DNA of 64,000 nt from Mycobacterium sp. ITM-2016-00318 (GCF_002968285.2 NZ_CP134400.1:682001-746000); one strand, 5' to 3'; shown: positions 1-11,823, counted from the stretch's first letter. Numbers and translations: made by a program. The notes: a model not told the origin generated them from the letters alone.

Positions 1-1
1 C

Positions 2-867
<866 letters not shown>

Positions 868-1664
868 ATGTCGACCTTCTCCTGGGTATCGAGGTCGTAA
901 ACTGTTGGCGTGCCTGTGCTTATCGGGTCGATGCCGATGAGCGCGCCGTAGTTGTAGGCGCCCATCTCCTCGATGTCGATCTGGTCGGCGGTGTCGCCTG
1001 CGCCGATGCGGCCCGCGACGTCGTCGGGTAGGCCCGATTCCTGTGCCATCTTCGCCATCTGGTTGTCGCTCGGTCCAGGCCCGCCGGGTTCCTGGTGGGC
1101 CCAGAGGTCTTCGACGAAGCTCTGGAACTCCGGGCCCGAGGCCATGTCGTTCTCGTCGGAAGCCTCGGGCGCTCCGACGGCGAGGAACAGCGCGTTGGCG
1201 ACCCGCACCGAATGCTGGTCGGTGCTCGGGTCGTCCAGGAAGGTCAGCGGACGGTAGGTCACCGCGAGGTCGCCGATATTGATGTGTCGCTTGATGTCGT
1301 CGCCGAAAGCGGCCTGCAGGTCGGCGCAGTGGGTGCACTGCGGTTCGGTGTACAACTCGATCTGCACCGGGGCGTCGGGATAGCCCGCCACGATGCCGTA
1401 GCCGTCTTCGCTCAGGCCGAGCGGAGGTTTCGTGGGATCGACGGTCGCAGTCCCGGTGACCTGGCTGGTGCAGCCGGCCGCGCCGAAGAGCATCGCCGCC
1501 GTCACCGCCGCGACCGCGCGGGAAACTCGCATGTCAACCGCCCTTCCTTTCGCGCAGGATACCCGCACACGGGCCCCCTTGTTCTGGGCGATCGGCACGA
1601 GAACTTCGCGTGTCGTATCCCCGCAGGCAACCCTGCCGACAGCCGCTGATGCCACCATCTCGGT

Positions 1665-2792
1665 GTGCGCGTTGGGATCGTCGCAGAGTCCTTCCTTCCG
1701 AATGTCAACGGCGTCACCAACTCGGTGCTTCGGGTGATCGACCATCTCCGCCATCACGGCCACGAGGTCCTTGTCATCGCACCGGACACACCTCGCGGCG
1801 AACCCGCCGCCGACCGCGTTCACGAAGGCGTCCGTATTCACCGGGTGCCGTCGCGGATGTTTCCGAAGATCACCTCCCTGCCGCTGGGCGTCCCCCGGCC
1901 GCGAATGGTGAGTGTCCTCAAGGGTTTCGACCCCGACATCGTGCATCTGGCCTCGCCTGCACTGCTCGGTTGGGGCGGCATGCACGCCGCGCGCCGCCTG
2001 GGCGTGCCGACGGTGGCGATCTTTCAGACAGACGTGGCCGGTTTCGCGCAGAGCTATGGCATCGGCTTCACCGCGCGGGCCGCATGGGCGTGGACCCGGA
2101 TGGTGCACAGCCGGGTCGACCGCACTCTGGCACCGTCGACGGCCGCCGTGGATAACCTTGTCGCTCATCGCATTCCTCGCGTGCAGAAGTGGGCTCGCGG
2201 CGTCGACATCGCCGGGTACGCGCCCTCCGCGCGTGACGAGCGGCTGCGCAGTAAGTGGTCACCCGATGGCAAGCCGATCGTCGGCTTCGTCGGCCGCCTC
2301 GCTCCCGAGAAGCATGTCGAGCGGCTTGCGGTGCTTGCGGGCCGCGACGATCTCCGGCTCGTCATCGTCGGCGACGGTGTCGACCGAGCCAAGCTCGAGG
2401 CCGCCTTGCCTGGAGCGGTTTTCACCGGCGCGTTGTACGGCCCGCAGTTGGCCACCGCCTACGCCAGCATGGACGTCTTCGTCCACCCCGGCGAGCACGA
2501 GACGTTCTGTCAGGCCGTGCAGGAGGCGATGGCCTCGGGTCTACCGGTCGTCGCCCCCGATGCAGGGGGGCCACGAGATCTGGTGGCGCCCATGCACACC
2601 GGGCTTCTGCTGCCGGTCGCCGAGTTCGAAGATCGGCTGTCGACCTCGGTGGACCACCTGCTCGACGAGCGTCAGCGCTACTCGGTGGCAGCTCGCCGCA
2701 GCGTGCTCGGCCGTACCTGGCCGGCGATCTGCGACGAGCTGATCGGCCACTATGAGGCGGTGCTGGGCACTCGCGGCGTCAAGGCCGCCTGA
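1665..2792 (+). CDS. mgtA: GDP-mannose-dependent alpha-mannosyltransferase MgtA (GT4 family)
   Basis: A 375-residue GT-B glycosyltransferase. The N-terminal domain begins [17 protein letters not shown], with the acceptor-site glycine-rich loop. The C-terminal donor domain has [17 protein letters not shown] and the retaining GT4 EX7E motif in [17 protein letters not shown]. It matches mycobacterial MgtA (Rv0557, formerly PimB), which mannosylates a glycolipid acceptor on the cytoplasmic face during lipoglycan synthesis. The start is GTG at 1665. It lies between the Rv0556 homologue and menG as in M. tuberculosis, except that an antigen-85 gene is inserted after it. Confidence 0.92.
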   Translation: MRVGIVAESFLPNVNGVTNSVLRVIDHLRHHGHEVLVIAPDTPRGEPAADRVHEGVRIHRVPSRMFPKITSLPLGVPRPRMVSVLKGFDPDIVHLASPALLGWGGMHAARRLGVPTVAIFQTDVAGFAQSYGIGFTARAAWAWTRMVHSRVDRTLAPSTAAVDNLVAHRIPRVQKWARGVDIAGYAPSARDERLRSKWSPDGKPIVGFVGRLAPEKHVERLAVLAGRDDLRLVIVGDGVDRAKLEAALPGAVFTGALYGPQLATAYASMDVFVHPGEHETFCQAVQEAMASGLPVVAPDAGGPRDLVAPMHTGLLLPVAEFEDRLSTSVDHLLDERQRYSVAARRSVLGRTWPAICDELIGHYEAVLGTRGVKAA

Positions 2793-2795
2793 GTA

Positions 2796-3794
<999 letters not shown>

Positions 3795-3884
3795 CTATTG
3801 AGTGGTGTCGCCTGCGATGAGGCTCGGTGCCCGTGAGGCACGCGGCTTCTTCGCGTCCACTGTTAATTCGCACGGGTGTCTGTT

Positions 3885-3900
3885 CCCGTTAGCAAACGGG
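3885..3900. repeat. Small hairpin in the menG upstream region
   Basis: An inverted repeat, CCCGTT-agca-AACGGG, lies in the 283-bp gap between the divergent antigen-85 and menG genes. The gap is AT-richer than its surroundings and must hold the promoters of both genes. The hairpin could be an operator or a leader structure; nothing further can be claimed. Confidence 0.35.
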
Positions 3901-4032
3901 CGAATCATTACGAATTTGTTATCAACGCCACACTCTCAACCCTGGGCGAGCTCGGAAACCGGCTGCCATTGTTCCCAGGCCAGAGCACCGCGCATTCCCG
4001 GTCTACGGAACCTCAAAGGTAGCGTCACGGAC

Positions 4033-4725
4033 GTGAACAGGGCGTCGCTGGACAAGGACCCGCGCGAGGTGGCGTCGATGTTCGACGCGGTCGCCCGGCG
4101 CTACGACCTCACCAACACGGTGTTGTCGTTGGGCCAGGACCGGTTCTGGCGCCGTGCGACCCGGTCCGCGCTCCGCATCGGTTCCGGCGACAAGGTGCTT
4201 GACCTGGCGGCGGGCACGGCGGTGTCGACGGTGGAACTGGCGCGCTCCGGGGCGTGGTGCGTGGCCGCGGACTTCTCGGTCGGCATGCTTTCCGCGGGCC
4301 GGAGGCGCGACGTGCCGAAGGTCGCAGGCGATGCGACGCGGCTGCCGTTCGCCGACGGCGTGTTCGACGCGGTGACCATCAGCTTCGGGCTGCGCAACGT
4401 GGTCGACCATGGGGCGGGGCTGCGCGAGATGGCGCGGGTGACGCGGCCGGGCGGACGGCTGGTGGTCTGCGAGTTCTCGACGCCGACGAACAAGCCGTTC
4501 GCGACTGTGTACAAGGAGTACCTGATGCAGGCGCTGCCGCGGATCGCGCGGAAGGTGTCGTCGAACCCCGACGCGTACGTCTATCTGGCCGAGTCGATCA
4601 GGGCCTGGCCCGACCAGGCGCAACTCGCGCACCGGATCGCCGAAGCCGGCTGGTCTACCGTGCGCTGGCGCAATCTCACCGGCGGGATCGTCGCCCTCCA
4701 CGCTGCTGTGAAGCCGTCGCGCTAG
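4033..4725 (+). CDS. menG: Demethylmenaquinone methyltransferase MenG (UbiE family)
   Basis: A 230-residue class I SAM-dependent methyltransferase. It begins near [18 protein letters not shown] and carries the UbiE motifs [13 protein letters not shown], the SAM-binding loop [16 protein letters not shown] and the late motif [10 protein letters not shown]. It performs C-methylation of demethylmenaquinone to menaquinone, the last ring step. GTG at 4033 is chosen because the family conserves the DKDPREV start; the open frame extends upstream to 3802, but that part reads as non-coding. It is transcribed away from the antigen-85 gene, and an esterase follows after 9 bp. Confidence 0.93.
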   Translation: MNRASLDKDPREVASMFDAVARRYDLTNTVLSLGQDRFWRRATRSALRIGSGDKVLDLAAGTAVSTVELARSGAWCVAADFSVGMLSAGRRRDVPKVAGDATRLPFADGVFDAVTISFGLRNVVDHGAGLREMARVTRPGGRLVVCEFSTPTNKPFATVYKEYLMQALPRIARKVSSNPDAYVYLAESIRAWPDQAQLAHRIAEAGWSTVRWRNLTGGIVALHAAVKPSR

Positions 4726-4734
4726 GGTCGCAAA

Positions 4735-5790
4735 ATGCACGGTCGCCTAGCGGATCCCCGCACCACACTCGGTACGGATCCGCGGGCCGATCCCCGCATG
4801 GTCCGCGCGCTTGCCCCGTTCGGGCTCGACGGCCACATGCCGGTGCCGTCTGCGACGCCCGATTCACCGCTCGAGGACAGACTCGCCGCCGTCGCCGCGA
4901 CGGAGACGCGAATGGGTGCGGTGCTCGAGGCGTTGGCGCAGAACCTGCCCAGCCCCACCGGCGTCGCCACCATGGCGACGACGATCACCGGGGTCGACGG
5001 CAACGACATCGCGCTGTACATCACCCACCCGATTCCGGCCGGGGGCGACCTGCCCGGTGTCGTGCACTTCCACGGCGGCGGGATGGCCATCAACAGTGTC
5101 ACCGACACCAGCTATACGCGGGTGCGCGAAAACCTCGCTGCGACAGGGCTTGTGGTGGTCGGAGTGGAGTTCCGCAATGCCGGTGGACGGCTGGGACCGC
5201 ACCCGTATCCGGCGGGGATCGACGACTGCGCGTCCGCTCTGCGGTGGACGTATGCCAACCGTAGCGACCTCGGCATCAGCCACCTGATCACGTGCGGCGA
5301 GTCCGGTGGCGGGAACCTGGCGCTGACCACGCTGCACAAGGCGAAGCGGGAGGGCTGGCTGAACGAGATCGCGGGCGCCTACGCGCAATGCCCGCTGCTG
5401 TCCGGCCGGTGGTACGAGCAGCCTGACGACTTGCAATCGCTGAAGGAGAATGACGGCTACTTCCTCACGCGCGAAATCATGGGGCTCGCGGGTTCGGTGT
5501 ACGACCCGACGGGCGAGCACTCGCACGACGGCGCCTGCTATGCGGGACAGGCGACCGACGAGGAGCTCAGTGGGCTTCCGCCGCATGTCATTTCCGTCAA
5601 CGAGATAGATCCCCTGCGCGACGAGGGGCTGGTCTACTACCGCAGGCTGGTGCGCGCCGGTGTGCCCGCGGTCGGCAGGATCGTCGCGGGTACGGGCCAC
5701 GGCTGCGATCTGCTGCTTGGCGGTTACCTGCCGGAGGTGTTCGCGGCCACCATCCGCGACGTCAACGGCTTTGCCAACTCGCTCGCCTGA
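4735..5790 (+). CDS. Alpha/beta hydrolase, hormone-sensitive-lipase (HSL) family esterase
   Basis: A 351-residue cytoplasmic esterase. The oxyanion-hole motif HFHGGGM is at about residues 109-115, the nucleophile motif GESGGGN at about 186-192, an aspartate in NEIDPLRDEG and a histidine in TGHGCD, giving the complete HSL catalytic set. The N-terminal ~80 residues are a variable cap. It lies 9 bp after menG in the same direction and is probably co-transcribed, but no functional link to menaquinone is evident. Substrate unknown; short-chain esters are usual for the family. Confidence 0.87.
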   Translation: MHGRLADPRTTLGTDPRADPRMVRALAPFGLDGHMPVPSATPDSPLEDRLAAVAATETRMGAVLEALAQNLPSPTGVATMATTITGVDGNDIALYITHPIPAGGDLPGVVHFHGGGMAINSVTDTSYTRVRENLAATGLVVVGVEFRNAGGRLGPHPYPAGIDDCASALRWTYANRSDLGISHLITCGESGGGNLALTTLHKAKREGWLNEIAGAYAQCPLLSGRWYEQPDDLQSLKENDGYFLTREIMGLAGSVYDPTGEHSHDGACYAGQATDEELSGLPPHVISVNEIDPLRDEGLVYYRRLVRAGVPAVGRIVAGTGHGCDLLLGGYLPEVFAATIRDVNGFANSLA

Positions 5791-5800
5791 ACCCTCGCGA

Positions 5801-6259
5801 CTAGGCGAGGTTGCGCCACACAAGCAAGCTCTCGGCGCCGACGGAGGGGTGGTGCGTCTGCTGGAAGTTGCGACCACCCCGTCGGAAGGTGGCGATGACC
5901 GCGGCGGGTACCGCGTGCTCGGGCAAAGGCGTTGACAACCAATCGCATCGACGCACATGAACGAGGTCGACGGCGGATGCGTCGTCATCATCGTCATAGA
6001 AGTAGCGGCCGTTGATGCGGCCGAGCCAGTACAGCCCGTCCGGGTCGCGGGTCCAGACGAACGAACCGTCATCGACATCGCGGAAACGTTCGATGCGGCG
6101 CATCAGGCGTTCGTCCGACGGCTCGCGGCGACCGCCGAAGCCGCACAGACCGCGCGATAACGCCCGCTCGATCGTCGCCCCGAAGTCGACGTCATCGCGA
6201 CGCGACCGCATCGGCGCTCGGTAGACCGCCCCAGACCCGCTCGCCTGCACAGGAGACAT
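5801..6259 (-). CDS. Hypothetical protein downstream of menJ
   Basis: A 152-residue soluble protein of unrecognised family. It contains the aromatic stretch YWLGRINGRYFYDDDDDAS and a Trp/His-containing C-terminus. The ATG at 6259 shares a base with the menJ stop (TGATG), which fixes the start and implies coupling to menJ. It has no signal peptide or membrane segment. Co-expression with the menaquinone reductase is the only hint of role. It converges on the esterase gene, leaving 10 bp between their ends. Confidence 0.7.
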   Translation of the reverse strand: MSPVQASGSGAVYRAPMRSRRDDVDFGATIERALSRGLCGFGGRREPSDERLMRRIERFRDVDDGSFVWTRDPDGLYWLGRINGRYFYDDDDDASAVDLVHVRRCDWLSTPLPEHAVPAAVIATFRRGGRNFQQTHHPSVGAESLLVWRNLA

Positions 6260-7515
6260 CAGCTGAACGGGGGGCGATGGTCCAGGCGCCGTGAGCCCGC
6301 ACCCGCACGCCGCCAAATGCGTGCGATCCAGTCCGCGTCCTCGTCGGTGACGAGGTTGGCCATCACCCGCACGGCGATGTTCATGACGAACTTCGACCGC
6401 ATCGCGATCGGACCCGTGGCCGGCAGGAAACGCGGAATCGTCAGCAGCAGCCCGAGCCTGCGCGCGACCGAGAACCCGCGCGCATAGTGCTGCTGTAGAA
6501 CAGACGGCCACGCCGACGTCAGGTCACCCGAGCCCAGCATCTCCGCGGCCAGCCTGCCGGTCTCCAGCCCGTAGTCGATGCCCTCGCCGTTGAGCGGGTT
6601 CACGCAGGCCGCGGCGTCGCCGATCAGCATCCAATTCGGGCCGGCCACGCCCGACACCGCGCCGCCCATCGGCAGCAGCGCCGAGAGCCCCAGCCGGGGC
6701 TCGCCTTCGAAGCCCCATTCCTTACGCCTCAGTGACGTGTAGTACGACATCAGCGGCCGCAGCGCGGCGTCGGCGGGCCGCTTCGACGTCGCCAGTGCGC
6801 CGACGCCGATGTTCACCTCGCCAGTGCCCAGCGGGAAGATCCAGCCATAGCCCGGCAGTACCTCGCCGTCGGGCGAGCGCAGTTCCAGATGCGACGTGAT
6901 CCACGGTTCGCCGGCGCGCGGCGTCGCGATGTATCCGCGGATCGCCACGCCGTACACCGTCTCCTTGTGCCACTCGCGGCCCAGCACGCGACCGAGCGTC
7001 GAGCGTGCGCCGTCGGCGACGATCAGGTGCTCGCACCCGACCTCGGCGCCGGTATCCAGCAGTACCGAAGCGACACGACCCGACGAATCATGGCGCACCT
7101 CAGCGGCTTTGGCGCCCAGCATCATCTTTGCGCCGTCATCGACTGCGACCATCCGGATGCGGTCGTCGAGCTCGGTGCGCGGTACCGCGCTGCTGGTGAC
7201 CGGGAACGACGGACCCGGCCACGGGATCTCGACGTCGGCGCCGAACCCCGACATCCGCAGACCGTGGTGCGCGATGCGCCCGTCGAGCCACGGCCCGAGG
7301 CCGAGCAGTTGCATCTCGGCGATGGCCCGGGGAGTGAGCCCGTCGCCGCACGCCTTGTCGCGCGGGAACTGGGCGGAGTCGATCACCAGCACGTCGCGGC
7401 CGCTGCGGGCGGCCCATGCGGCTGCGGCCGACCCCGCAGGCCCGGCGCCGACCACGACCACGTCAGCCTGCGCAGATCCCCGAGTCGCTCCGCTCCTGCC
7501 CGCCGGTGTGCCCAT
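6259..7515 (-). CDS. menJ: Menaquinone reductase MenJ (geranylgeranyl-reductase-family flavoprotein)
   Basis: A 418-residue FAD-dependent reductase. The N-terminal Rossmann motif is VVVGAGPAGSAAAA, followed by DKACGDGLTPRA (typical of geranylgeranyl reductases) and the second FAD motif LIGDAAACVNPLNGEGIDYG. In mycobacteria this protein (Rv0561c) saturates one isoprene unit of menaquinone-9 to give MK-9(II-H2). It acts at the membrane on the prenyl tail. The ATG at 7515 lies 21 bp from the divergent grcC1 start, so the two share a promoter region. The hypothetical gene downstream overlaps it by one base. Confidence 0.9.
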   Translation of the reverse strand: MGTPAGRSGATRGSAQADVVVVGAGPAGSAAAAWAARSGRDVLVIDSAQFPRDKACGDGLTPRAIAEMQLLGLGPWLDGRIAHHGLRMSGFGADVEIPWPGPSFPVTSSAVPRTELDDRIRMVAVDDGAKMMLGAKAAEVRHDSSGRVASVLLDTGAEVGCEHLIVADGARSTLGRVLGREWHKETVYGVAIRGYIATPRAGEPWITSHLELRSPDGEVLPGYGWIFPLGTGEVNIGVGALATSKRPADAALRPLMSYYTSLRRKEWGFEGEPRLGLSALLPMGGAVSGVAGPNWMLIGDAAACVNPLNGEGIDYGLETGRLAAEMLGSGDLTSAWPSVLQQHYARGFSVARRLGLLLTIPRFLPATGPIAMRSKFVMNIAVRVMANLVTDEDADWIARIWRRAGAGSRRLDHRPPFS

Positions 7516-7536
7516 GCTTCCCAGTATGTTGGCAGG
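7516..7536. promoter_or_regulatory. Divergent menJ/grcC1 promoter, probably leaderless in both directions
   Basis: Only 21 bp separate the two divergent start codons. On the + strand TATGTT (7525-7530) fits a mycobacterial TANNNT -10 box and places the transcription start on the G of the GTG at 7537. On the - strand CATACT (7528-7523) is a near -10 box that places the start within a base or so of the menJ ATG at 7515. The two -10 elements overlap. Leaderless transcripts are common in mycobacteria; the assignment here is by sequence only. Confidence 0.55.
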
Positions 7537-8544
7537 GTGAGGACACCGGCGAGCGTGGTGGCGGGAGTGGACTTCGGCGATCCCGCGTTCGCGCAGGATG
7601 TCCGCGAAGGCGTGGCCCGCATCGAAGACCTGATGTCCACTGAGCTGGGCAAAGCCGATGAGCTGATGGCCGAGGCGGTGCAGCACCTGTTCCAGGCCGG
7701 CGGCAAGAGGTTCCGCCCACTGTTCACCGTGCTGTCCGCGCAGCTCGGTCCCGAGCCCGACAACTGGCAGGTCACCGTCGCGGGTGCGGTCATCGAGCTG
7801 GTGCACCTGGCCACGCTGTACCACGACGACGTGATGGACGAGGCGCAGGTGCGCCGCGGTGCACCCAGCGCCAACGCCAGGTGGAGCAACAACATCGCGA
7901 TCCTGGCGGGCGATTACCTGTTCGCGACGGCTTCGCGGCTGGTGTCCCGTCTCGGCCCCGACGCGGTGCGGGTCATCGCCGAGACGTTCGCCCAGCTGGT
8001 CACCGGCCAGATGCGCGAGACGCGCGGCGCCGCCGACCATGTCGACTCCGTCGAGCACTACCTGAAGGTCGTCTACGAGAAGACGGCGTGCCTGATCGCG
8101 GCGTCCGGCCGGTTCGGCGGCACCTTCTCCGGCGCCGACGAGGAGCAGATCGAACGGCTGAGCCGGCTCGGCGGGATCGTCGGCACCGTGTTCCAGATCT
8201 CCGACGACATCATCGACATCGACAGCGATCCCGACGAGTCGGGCAAGGTGCCCGGCACGGACCTCCGCGAGGGCGTGCACACGCTTCCGGTGCTGTACGC
8301 GCTGCGCGAAACCGGTCCGGACGCCGATCGGCTGCGTGAACTGCTGGCAGGTCCCGTGGAAGACGACGATGAGCTGGCCGAGGCGCTGAGCCTCCTGCGT
8401 AGGTCGCCGGGCATGGTTGCGGCCAAGGAAACGGTCGCGCGCTACGCCAGGGAAGCCCGCGACGAGCTGGCCAGTCTGCCGGACAGTCCCGGCAGGCAGG
8501 CGTTGGCCTCGCTGGTGGACTACACGGTCAACCGCCACGGCTGA
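7537..8544 (+). CDS. grcC1: Polyprenyl diphosphate synthase GrcC1 (trans-isoprenyl diphosphate synthase)
   Basis: A 335-residue all-helical prenyl synthase. The first aspartate-rich motif is in [15 protein letters not shown] (about residues 96-110) and the second in [11 protein letters not shown] (about 220-230), with GGKRFRP near residue 55. It makes a long-chain prenyl diphosphate in the cytoplasm and is a candidate source of the menaquinone side chain, given its neighbours. The GTG at 7537 is supported by the -10 box seven bases upstream. The frame is open further upstream, but that overlaps menJ. Confidence 0.9.
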   Translation: MRTPASVVAGVDFGDPAFAQDVREGVARIEDLMSTELGKADELMAEAVQHLFQAGGKRFRPLFTVLSAQLGPEPDNWQVTVAGAVIELVHLATLYHDDVMDEAQVRRGAPSANARWSNNIAILAGDYLFATASRLVSRLGPDAVRVIAETFAQLVTGQMRETRGAADHVDSVEHYLKVVYEKTACLIAASGRFGGTFSGADEEQIERLSRLGGIVGTVFQISDDIIDIDSDPDESGKVPGTDLREGVHTLPVLYALRETGPDADRLRELLAGPVEDDDELAEALSLLRRSPGMVAAKETVARYAREARDELASLPDSPGRQALASLVDYTVNRHG

Positions 8545-8627
8545 GGAACCTCCGATGGCTCGTCGAGCGTTGTGGAGGCGAAGACCTTCCCGCGCACGCG
8601 TGGAGGGAAACTTTCAGGAGGACGTTG

Positions 8628-9506
8628 ATGAGCTGGCATTCAGGTGCCAACACGGCCAAGACTTTCTTCCTGCTGGCACTGTTCTCGGGGCTGATCGTTG
8701 CCGTCGGTGCAATGTTCGGCAGGAACATCATGTTCCTGGCCGTGCTGTTCGCGATCGGCATGAACGTCTACGTCTACTTCAACAGCGACAAGCTGGCGCT
8801 GCGGGCCATGCACGCGCAGCCGGTCACCGAAGTGCAGGTGCCGTTCATGTACAGAGTGGTGCGCGAGCTGGCCACCACCGCGCATCAGCCGATGCCGCGG
8901 CTCTACATCAGCGACACCGCCAACCCGAACGCATTCGCGACGGGCCGCAACCCGCGTAACGCCGCCGTATGCTGCACCACCGGCATTCTGCAGATTCTCA
9001 ACGAGCGCGAACTGCGCGCGGTGCTGGGCCACGAACTGTCGCACGTCTACAACCGCGACATCCTCATCTCGTGTGTGGCGGGCGCGATGGCGTCGGTGAT
9101 CACCGCGTTGGCCAACCTTGCGTTCTTCGCGAGCATGTTCGGTGGCAACCGCGACGGCGGCACGAATCCTTTTGCCATCCTTCTTGTTTCAATGCTCGGT
9201 CCGATCGCCGCGGCGGTCATCAGGATGGCGGTGTCGCGCTCGCGGGAGTATCAGGCCGATCAGTCCGGCGCCGAGTTGACGGGCGACCCACTTGCACTGG
9301 CGTCGGCGCTGCGCAAGATCAGCGGCGGTGTGCAGCAAGCGCCGCTGCCGCCCGAGCCGCTGCTGGCCGACCAGGCGCACCTGATGATCGCCAGCCCGTT
9401 CCGCGCAGGCGAGAAGATCGGCAAGCTGTTCTCTACCCACCCGCCGATCGAGGACCGGATCCGCAGGCTCGAGGAGATGGCGGGCCGCGGGCCGGGCCAG
9501 TACTGA
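8628..9506 (+). CDS. htpX: HtpX-family membrane zinc metalloprotease (M48)
   Basis: A 292-residue membrane protease. Two hydrophobic segments lie at the N-terminus (residues ~9-48), then the zinc motif [11 protein letters not shown] (HExxH, about 143), a second membrane pair and the third-ligand motif [10 protein letters not shown]. It degrades misfolded membrane proteins with the active site facing the cytoplasm. A strong Shine-Dalgarno AGGAGG (8616-8621) sits 6 bases before the ATG at 8628 and decides the start over a TTG at 8625. It follows grcC1 by 83 bp as in M. tuberculosis (Rv0562-Rv0563). Confidence 0.94.
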   Translation: MSWHSGANTAKTFFLLALFSGLIVAVGAMFGRNIMFLAVLFAIGMNVYVYFNSDKLALRAMHAQPVTEVQVPFMYRVVRELATTAHQPMPRLYISDTANPNAFATGRNPRNAAVCCTTGILQILNERELRAVLGHELSHVYNRDILISCVAGAMASVITALANLAFFASMFGGNRDGGTNPFAILLVSMLGPIAAAVIRMAVSRSREYQADQSGAELTGDPLALASALRKISGGVQQAPLPPEPLLADQAHLMIASPFRAGEKIGKLFSTHPPIEDRIRRLEEMAGRGPGQY

Positions 9507-9586
9507 CAACTTGCGGATTCGGCGCGTTTGGTCACGGTCAGGGTGACTGCGCGCGCCGAAATCGCATCCTCACTTAGGCTGTTCCG

Positions 9587-10120
9587 ATGCTGAGCAGAAC
9601 CATCGTGTTGGGCGCTATGGCCATGGCCGTCGTCGGCGCGCCTGCTGTCGCCGCCGCAGACCCGAATGAGCCGCCGCCACCTCCGCCGCCGCCCAACGTG
9701 AATGGATGGGCACCGGTCAAGCCGTCGGACTACTCGGTGCTCGGTGACACGGCGTACGCATTCACCACACCCGACGGGTTGTCGTGCATGATCCAGCGCA
9801 ACGGCGGATATGGGTGCTTCGGCGCGTTGCCCGGCGCTCCCGAAGGGGCGAACCTGGTCAGCGGGCGGATCGCGCAGGCGCCCGGCTTCGCGAACGCGGG
9901 CGGAAACCCGTTCGCCGTCGCAGGCGAGATCAAGCCGCTGCCGACTGGCTCGCGGGTGAGCTACAAGACCTTGAGCTGTGGCACAGACGGCGCCGTCACA
10001 TCGTGCGTAGACAGCAAGAACCAGGCAGGCTTCGTGATCAGCCCCGGCGCGACATGGATTGTGGGCGAGGTCAACCCACTCGTCGACCGGCCCGAGGGAA
10101 CCAACCCCTACTTCAACTAG
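9587..10120 (+). CDS. Secreted proline-rich hypothetical protein
   Basis: A 177-residue exported protein. The signal peptide MLSRTIVLGAMAMAVVGAP ends at an AAADP cleavage site, followed by an eight-proline run. The mature domain has four cysteines (in LSCMIQ, GYGCFG, LSCGTD and TSCVDS) that could form two disulfides. This layout is common among small mycobacterial secreted proteins of unknown function. It lies 80 bp after htpX in the same direction and ends one base before the convergent gpsA. Confidence 0.8.
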   Translation: MLSRTIVLGAMAMAVVGAPAVAAADPNEPPPPPPPPNVNGWAPVKPSDYSVLGDTAYAFTTPDGLSCMIQRNGGYGCFGALPGAPEGANLVSGRIAQAPGFANAGGNPFAVAGEIKPLPTGSRVSYKTLSCGTDGAVTSCVDSKNQAGFVISPGATWIVGEVNPLVDRPEGTNPYFN

Positions 10121-10121
10121 C

Positions 10122-11147
10122 TCAGAAGCCCGACCCGTGCACCTCGTGGCCGGGCTTTTCGGCGGCGAGGCCGCGATAGGCCTGCTCGACGGTTGAGCCG
10201 TGGTTGACCACACCGTCGACCTCGCGCGCGATCGGCATCGAGATGCCGTACTTGTCGGCGAATTCCATGATGACGCTGGCCGCTTTGACGCCCTCGGCGA
10301 CCTGGTTCATCGCCGAAATGATCTCGTCGATCGACTTACCCGCACCGAGCTGCTCGCCGACGTGCCGGTTGCGGCTGCGCTGCGACGTACATGTCACGAT
10401 CAGATCCCCCATGCCCGCAAGGCCTGCGAACGTGTCGCGGTGCCCGCCCATCGCCTCACCGAGCTTCGACATCTCCCGCAACGCGCGGGCGATCACCATC
10501 GCGCGGGTGTTCTCACCGATATTGAGGGAGTAGCCCATGCCGACGGCGATCGCGTAGACGTTCTTCAACGCCCCCGCCATCTCGACACCGACGACGTCGT
10601 CGGTGGTGTAGGTCCGGAATCGCTGAGTGCGGAACAGGTTTGCGAGGTTGGCGGCCAGGTGCTGGTCCGGCATCGCGAGCACCGCAGCCGCGGCGTATCC
10701 CTCGGCGACCTCGCGGGCGATGTTCGGCCCGGCCAGAATGCCCGCCGGATGCCCCGGCAGCACCTCGTCGACGATCTCGCTCATCCGGTAGTTCGTGCCC
10801 TGCTCGAGACCCTTCACCAGCGACACCACCGGCACCCACGGCCGCAGTTCCTTGGCAAGCTGCTCCAGCACAGCGCGGAAGCCGTGCGACGGCACACCCA
10901 TCACGATGACGTCAGCGGACTCAGCGGCCTCGGAGAAGTCGGTGGTGGCCTGCAGGGTGGGGGACAGCGCCACCTCGTCGCCGAGGTACTTGGTGTTCCG
11001 GTGTTTATCGTTGATGTCGTTGGCGGTTTCCTCCGAGCGCACCCACTGCAGCGTCGGTCCGCGCCTGGCGCAGATGGAAGCCACGGTGGTGCCCCAGGAG
11101 CCTCCACCGAGTACGACGACTCTGGGTTCGCGTTGAGCAGGTGCCAT
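10122..11147 (-). CDS. gpsA: NAD(P)H-dependent glycerol-3-phosphate dehydrogenase
   Basis: A 341-residue cytoplasmic dehydrogenase. The N-terminal Rossmann motif is VVVLGGGSWGTTVAS, then SLVKGLEQGT, AGPNIAREVAEG, the catalytic region VEMAGALKNVYAIAVGM and NTRAMVIARALREMSKLG, all GpsA signatures. It reduces dihydroxyacetone phosphate to glycerol-3-phosphate for phospholipid synthesis. The ATG at 11147 (MAPAQREPR) is preferred over the upstream in-frame start at 11171. It corresponds to gpdA1 (Rv0564c), which also follows htpX in M. tuberculosis. Confidence 0.94.
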   Translation of the reverse strand: MAPAQREPRVVVLGGGSWGTTVASICARRGPTLQWVRSEETANDINDKHRNTKYLGDEVALSPTLQATTDFSEAAESADVIVMGVPSHGFRAVLEQLAKELRPWVPVVSLVKGLEQGTNYRMSEIVDEVLPGHPAGILAGPNIAREVAEGYAAAAVLAMPDQHLAANLANLFRTQRFRTYTTDDVVGVEMAGALKNVYAIAVGMGYSLNIGENTRAMVIARALREMSKLGEAMGGHRDTFAGLAGMGDLIVTCTSQRSRNRHVGEQLGAGKSIDEIISAMNQVAEGVKAASVIMEFADKYGISMPIAREVDGVVNHGSTVEQAYRGLAAEKPGHEVHGSGF

Positions 11148-11300
11148 GGCATCAGCGTATTGCCGACGCATGCCGTTTCACTGGCAGTTGAGAAACTGCG
11201 CCGCAGCTGTCCGCGAGGTTAGCCAGGGCGCGCAAATCGGTGCGGAAGACCCCTTCTGACCGCTGGTAGCGTCAATCGCCAGCTGGCAGAAAGGCTCCCC

Positions 11301-11612
11301 GTGCCTCAACCGATCAAGGTCGATCCGCAGGAGTTGGCGCATCTGGCCGGGCGTATCCGCGACTCCGCCGATGCGTTGCGGGACGGTCATCGATCCACGG
11401 CGGCGACGGCCGATGATGCGCAATCCGGCCTCGCGGGCCGCTCGGCGCGGTCGATCGACGGCAGGACCCAGCGGTTGCGGACCGCGACGGCCGAGCTGCA
11501 CCGGGTGCTGACCTCTCAGGCCGACGCACTGTCGAGCGCAGCGGCGGCCTACGCGAGGACTGAGGAGAACAACCGCGTCCAGGTGGAGTCGCTGGACCCG
11601 ACAACCCTGTAG
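11301..11612 (+). CDS. WXG100/EspC-like type VII secretion-associated small protein
   Basis: A 103-residue, mostly helical protein (MPQPIKVDPQELAHLAGRIR...). Its length, its two predicted helices and the C-terminal AYARTEE (YxxxE, like the type VII export signal) suggest the EspC/WXG100-like families. A GAAAGG Shine-Dalgarno sits 6 bases before the GTG start. No ESX structural gene is nearby, and the bases after it look like a decayed partner (see 11613-11823). It may be exported by an ESX system encoded elsewhere. The family call rests on pattern only. Confidence 0.6.
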   Translation: MPQPIKVDPQELAHLAGRIRDSADALRDGHRSTAATADDAQSGLAGRSARSIDGRTQRLRTATAELHRVLTSQADALSSAAAAYARTEENNRVQVESLDPTTL

Positions 11613-11823
11613 CGCCCCGTGTCGTTGACGAGGCCGCCCGCACTCGGGCGCAGCTCTCCACCGACACCGCCAACGGCCTTCCGCGATTTCCCGACTGGAC
11701 GGGCCCTTCGGCGGAAAGGTCGCCTTGCCCGACGTAGGCTTCGACATACCGGGTTCGCCTGCCTACATCGATCCCGAAGCCGATCGGCCCTCGGAGTCAG
11801 TGACCAAAGACCATGCGTTCTAA
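11613..11823 (+). pseudogene. Possible decayed open frame after the WXG100-like gene
   Basis: Two protein-like stretches follow one another in different frames. One frame reads VVDEAARTRAQLSTDTANG up to FPDWTGP; the next reads FGGKVALPDVGFDIPGS to a TAA at 11821-11823. Joining them needs a single-base shift near 11702. The joint frame looks like the end of a type VII partner or effector gene whose body is missing. No homologue is recognised, so this may be chance. Confidence 0.3.
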
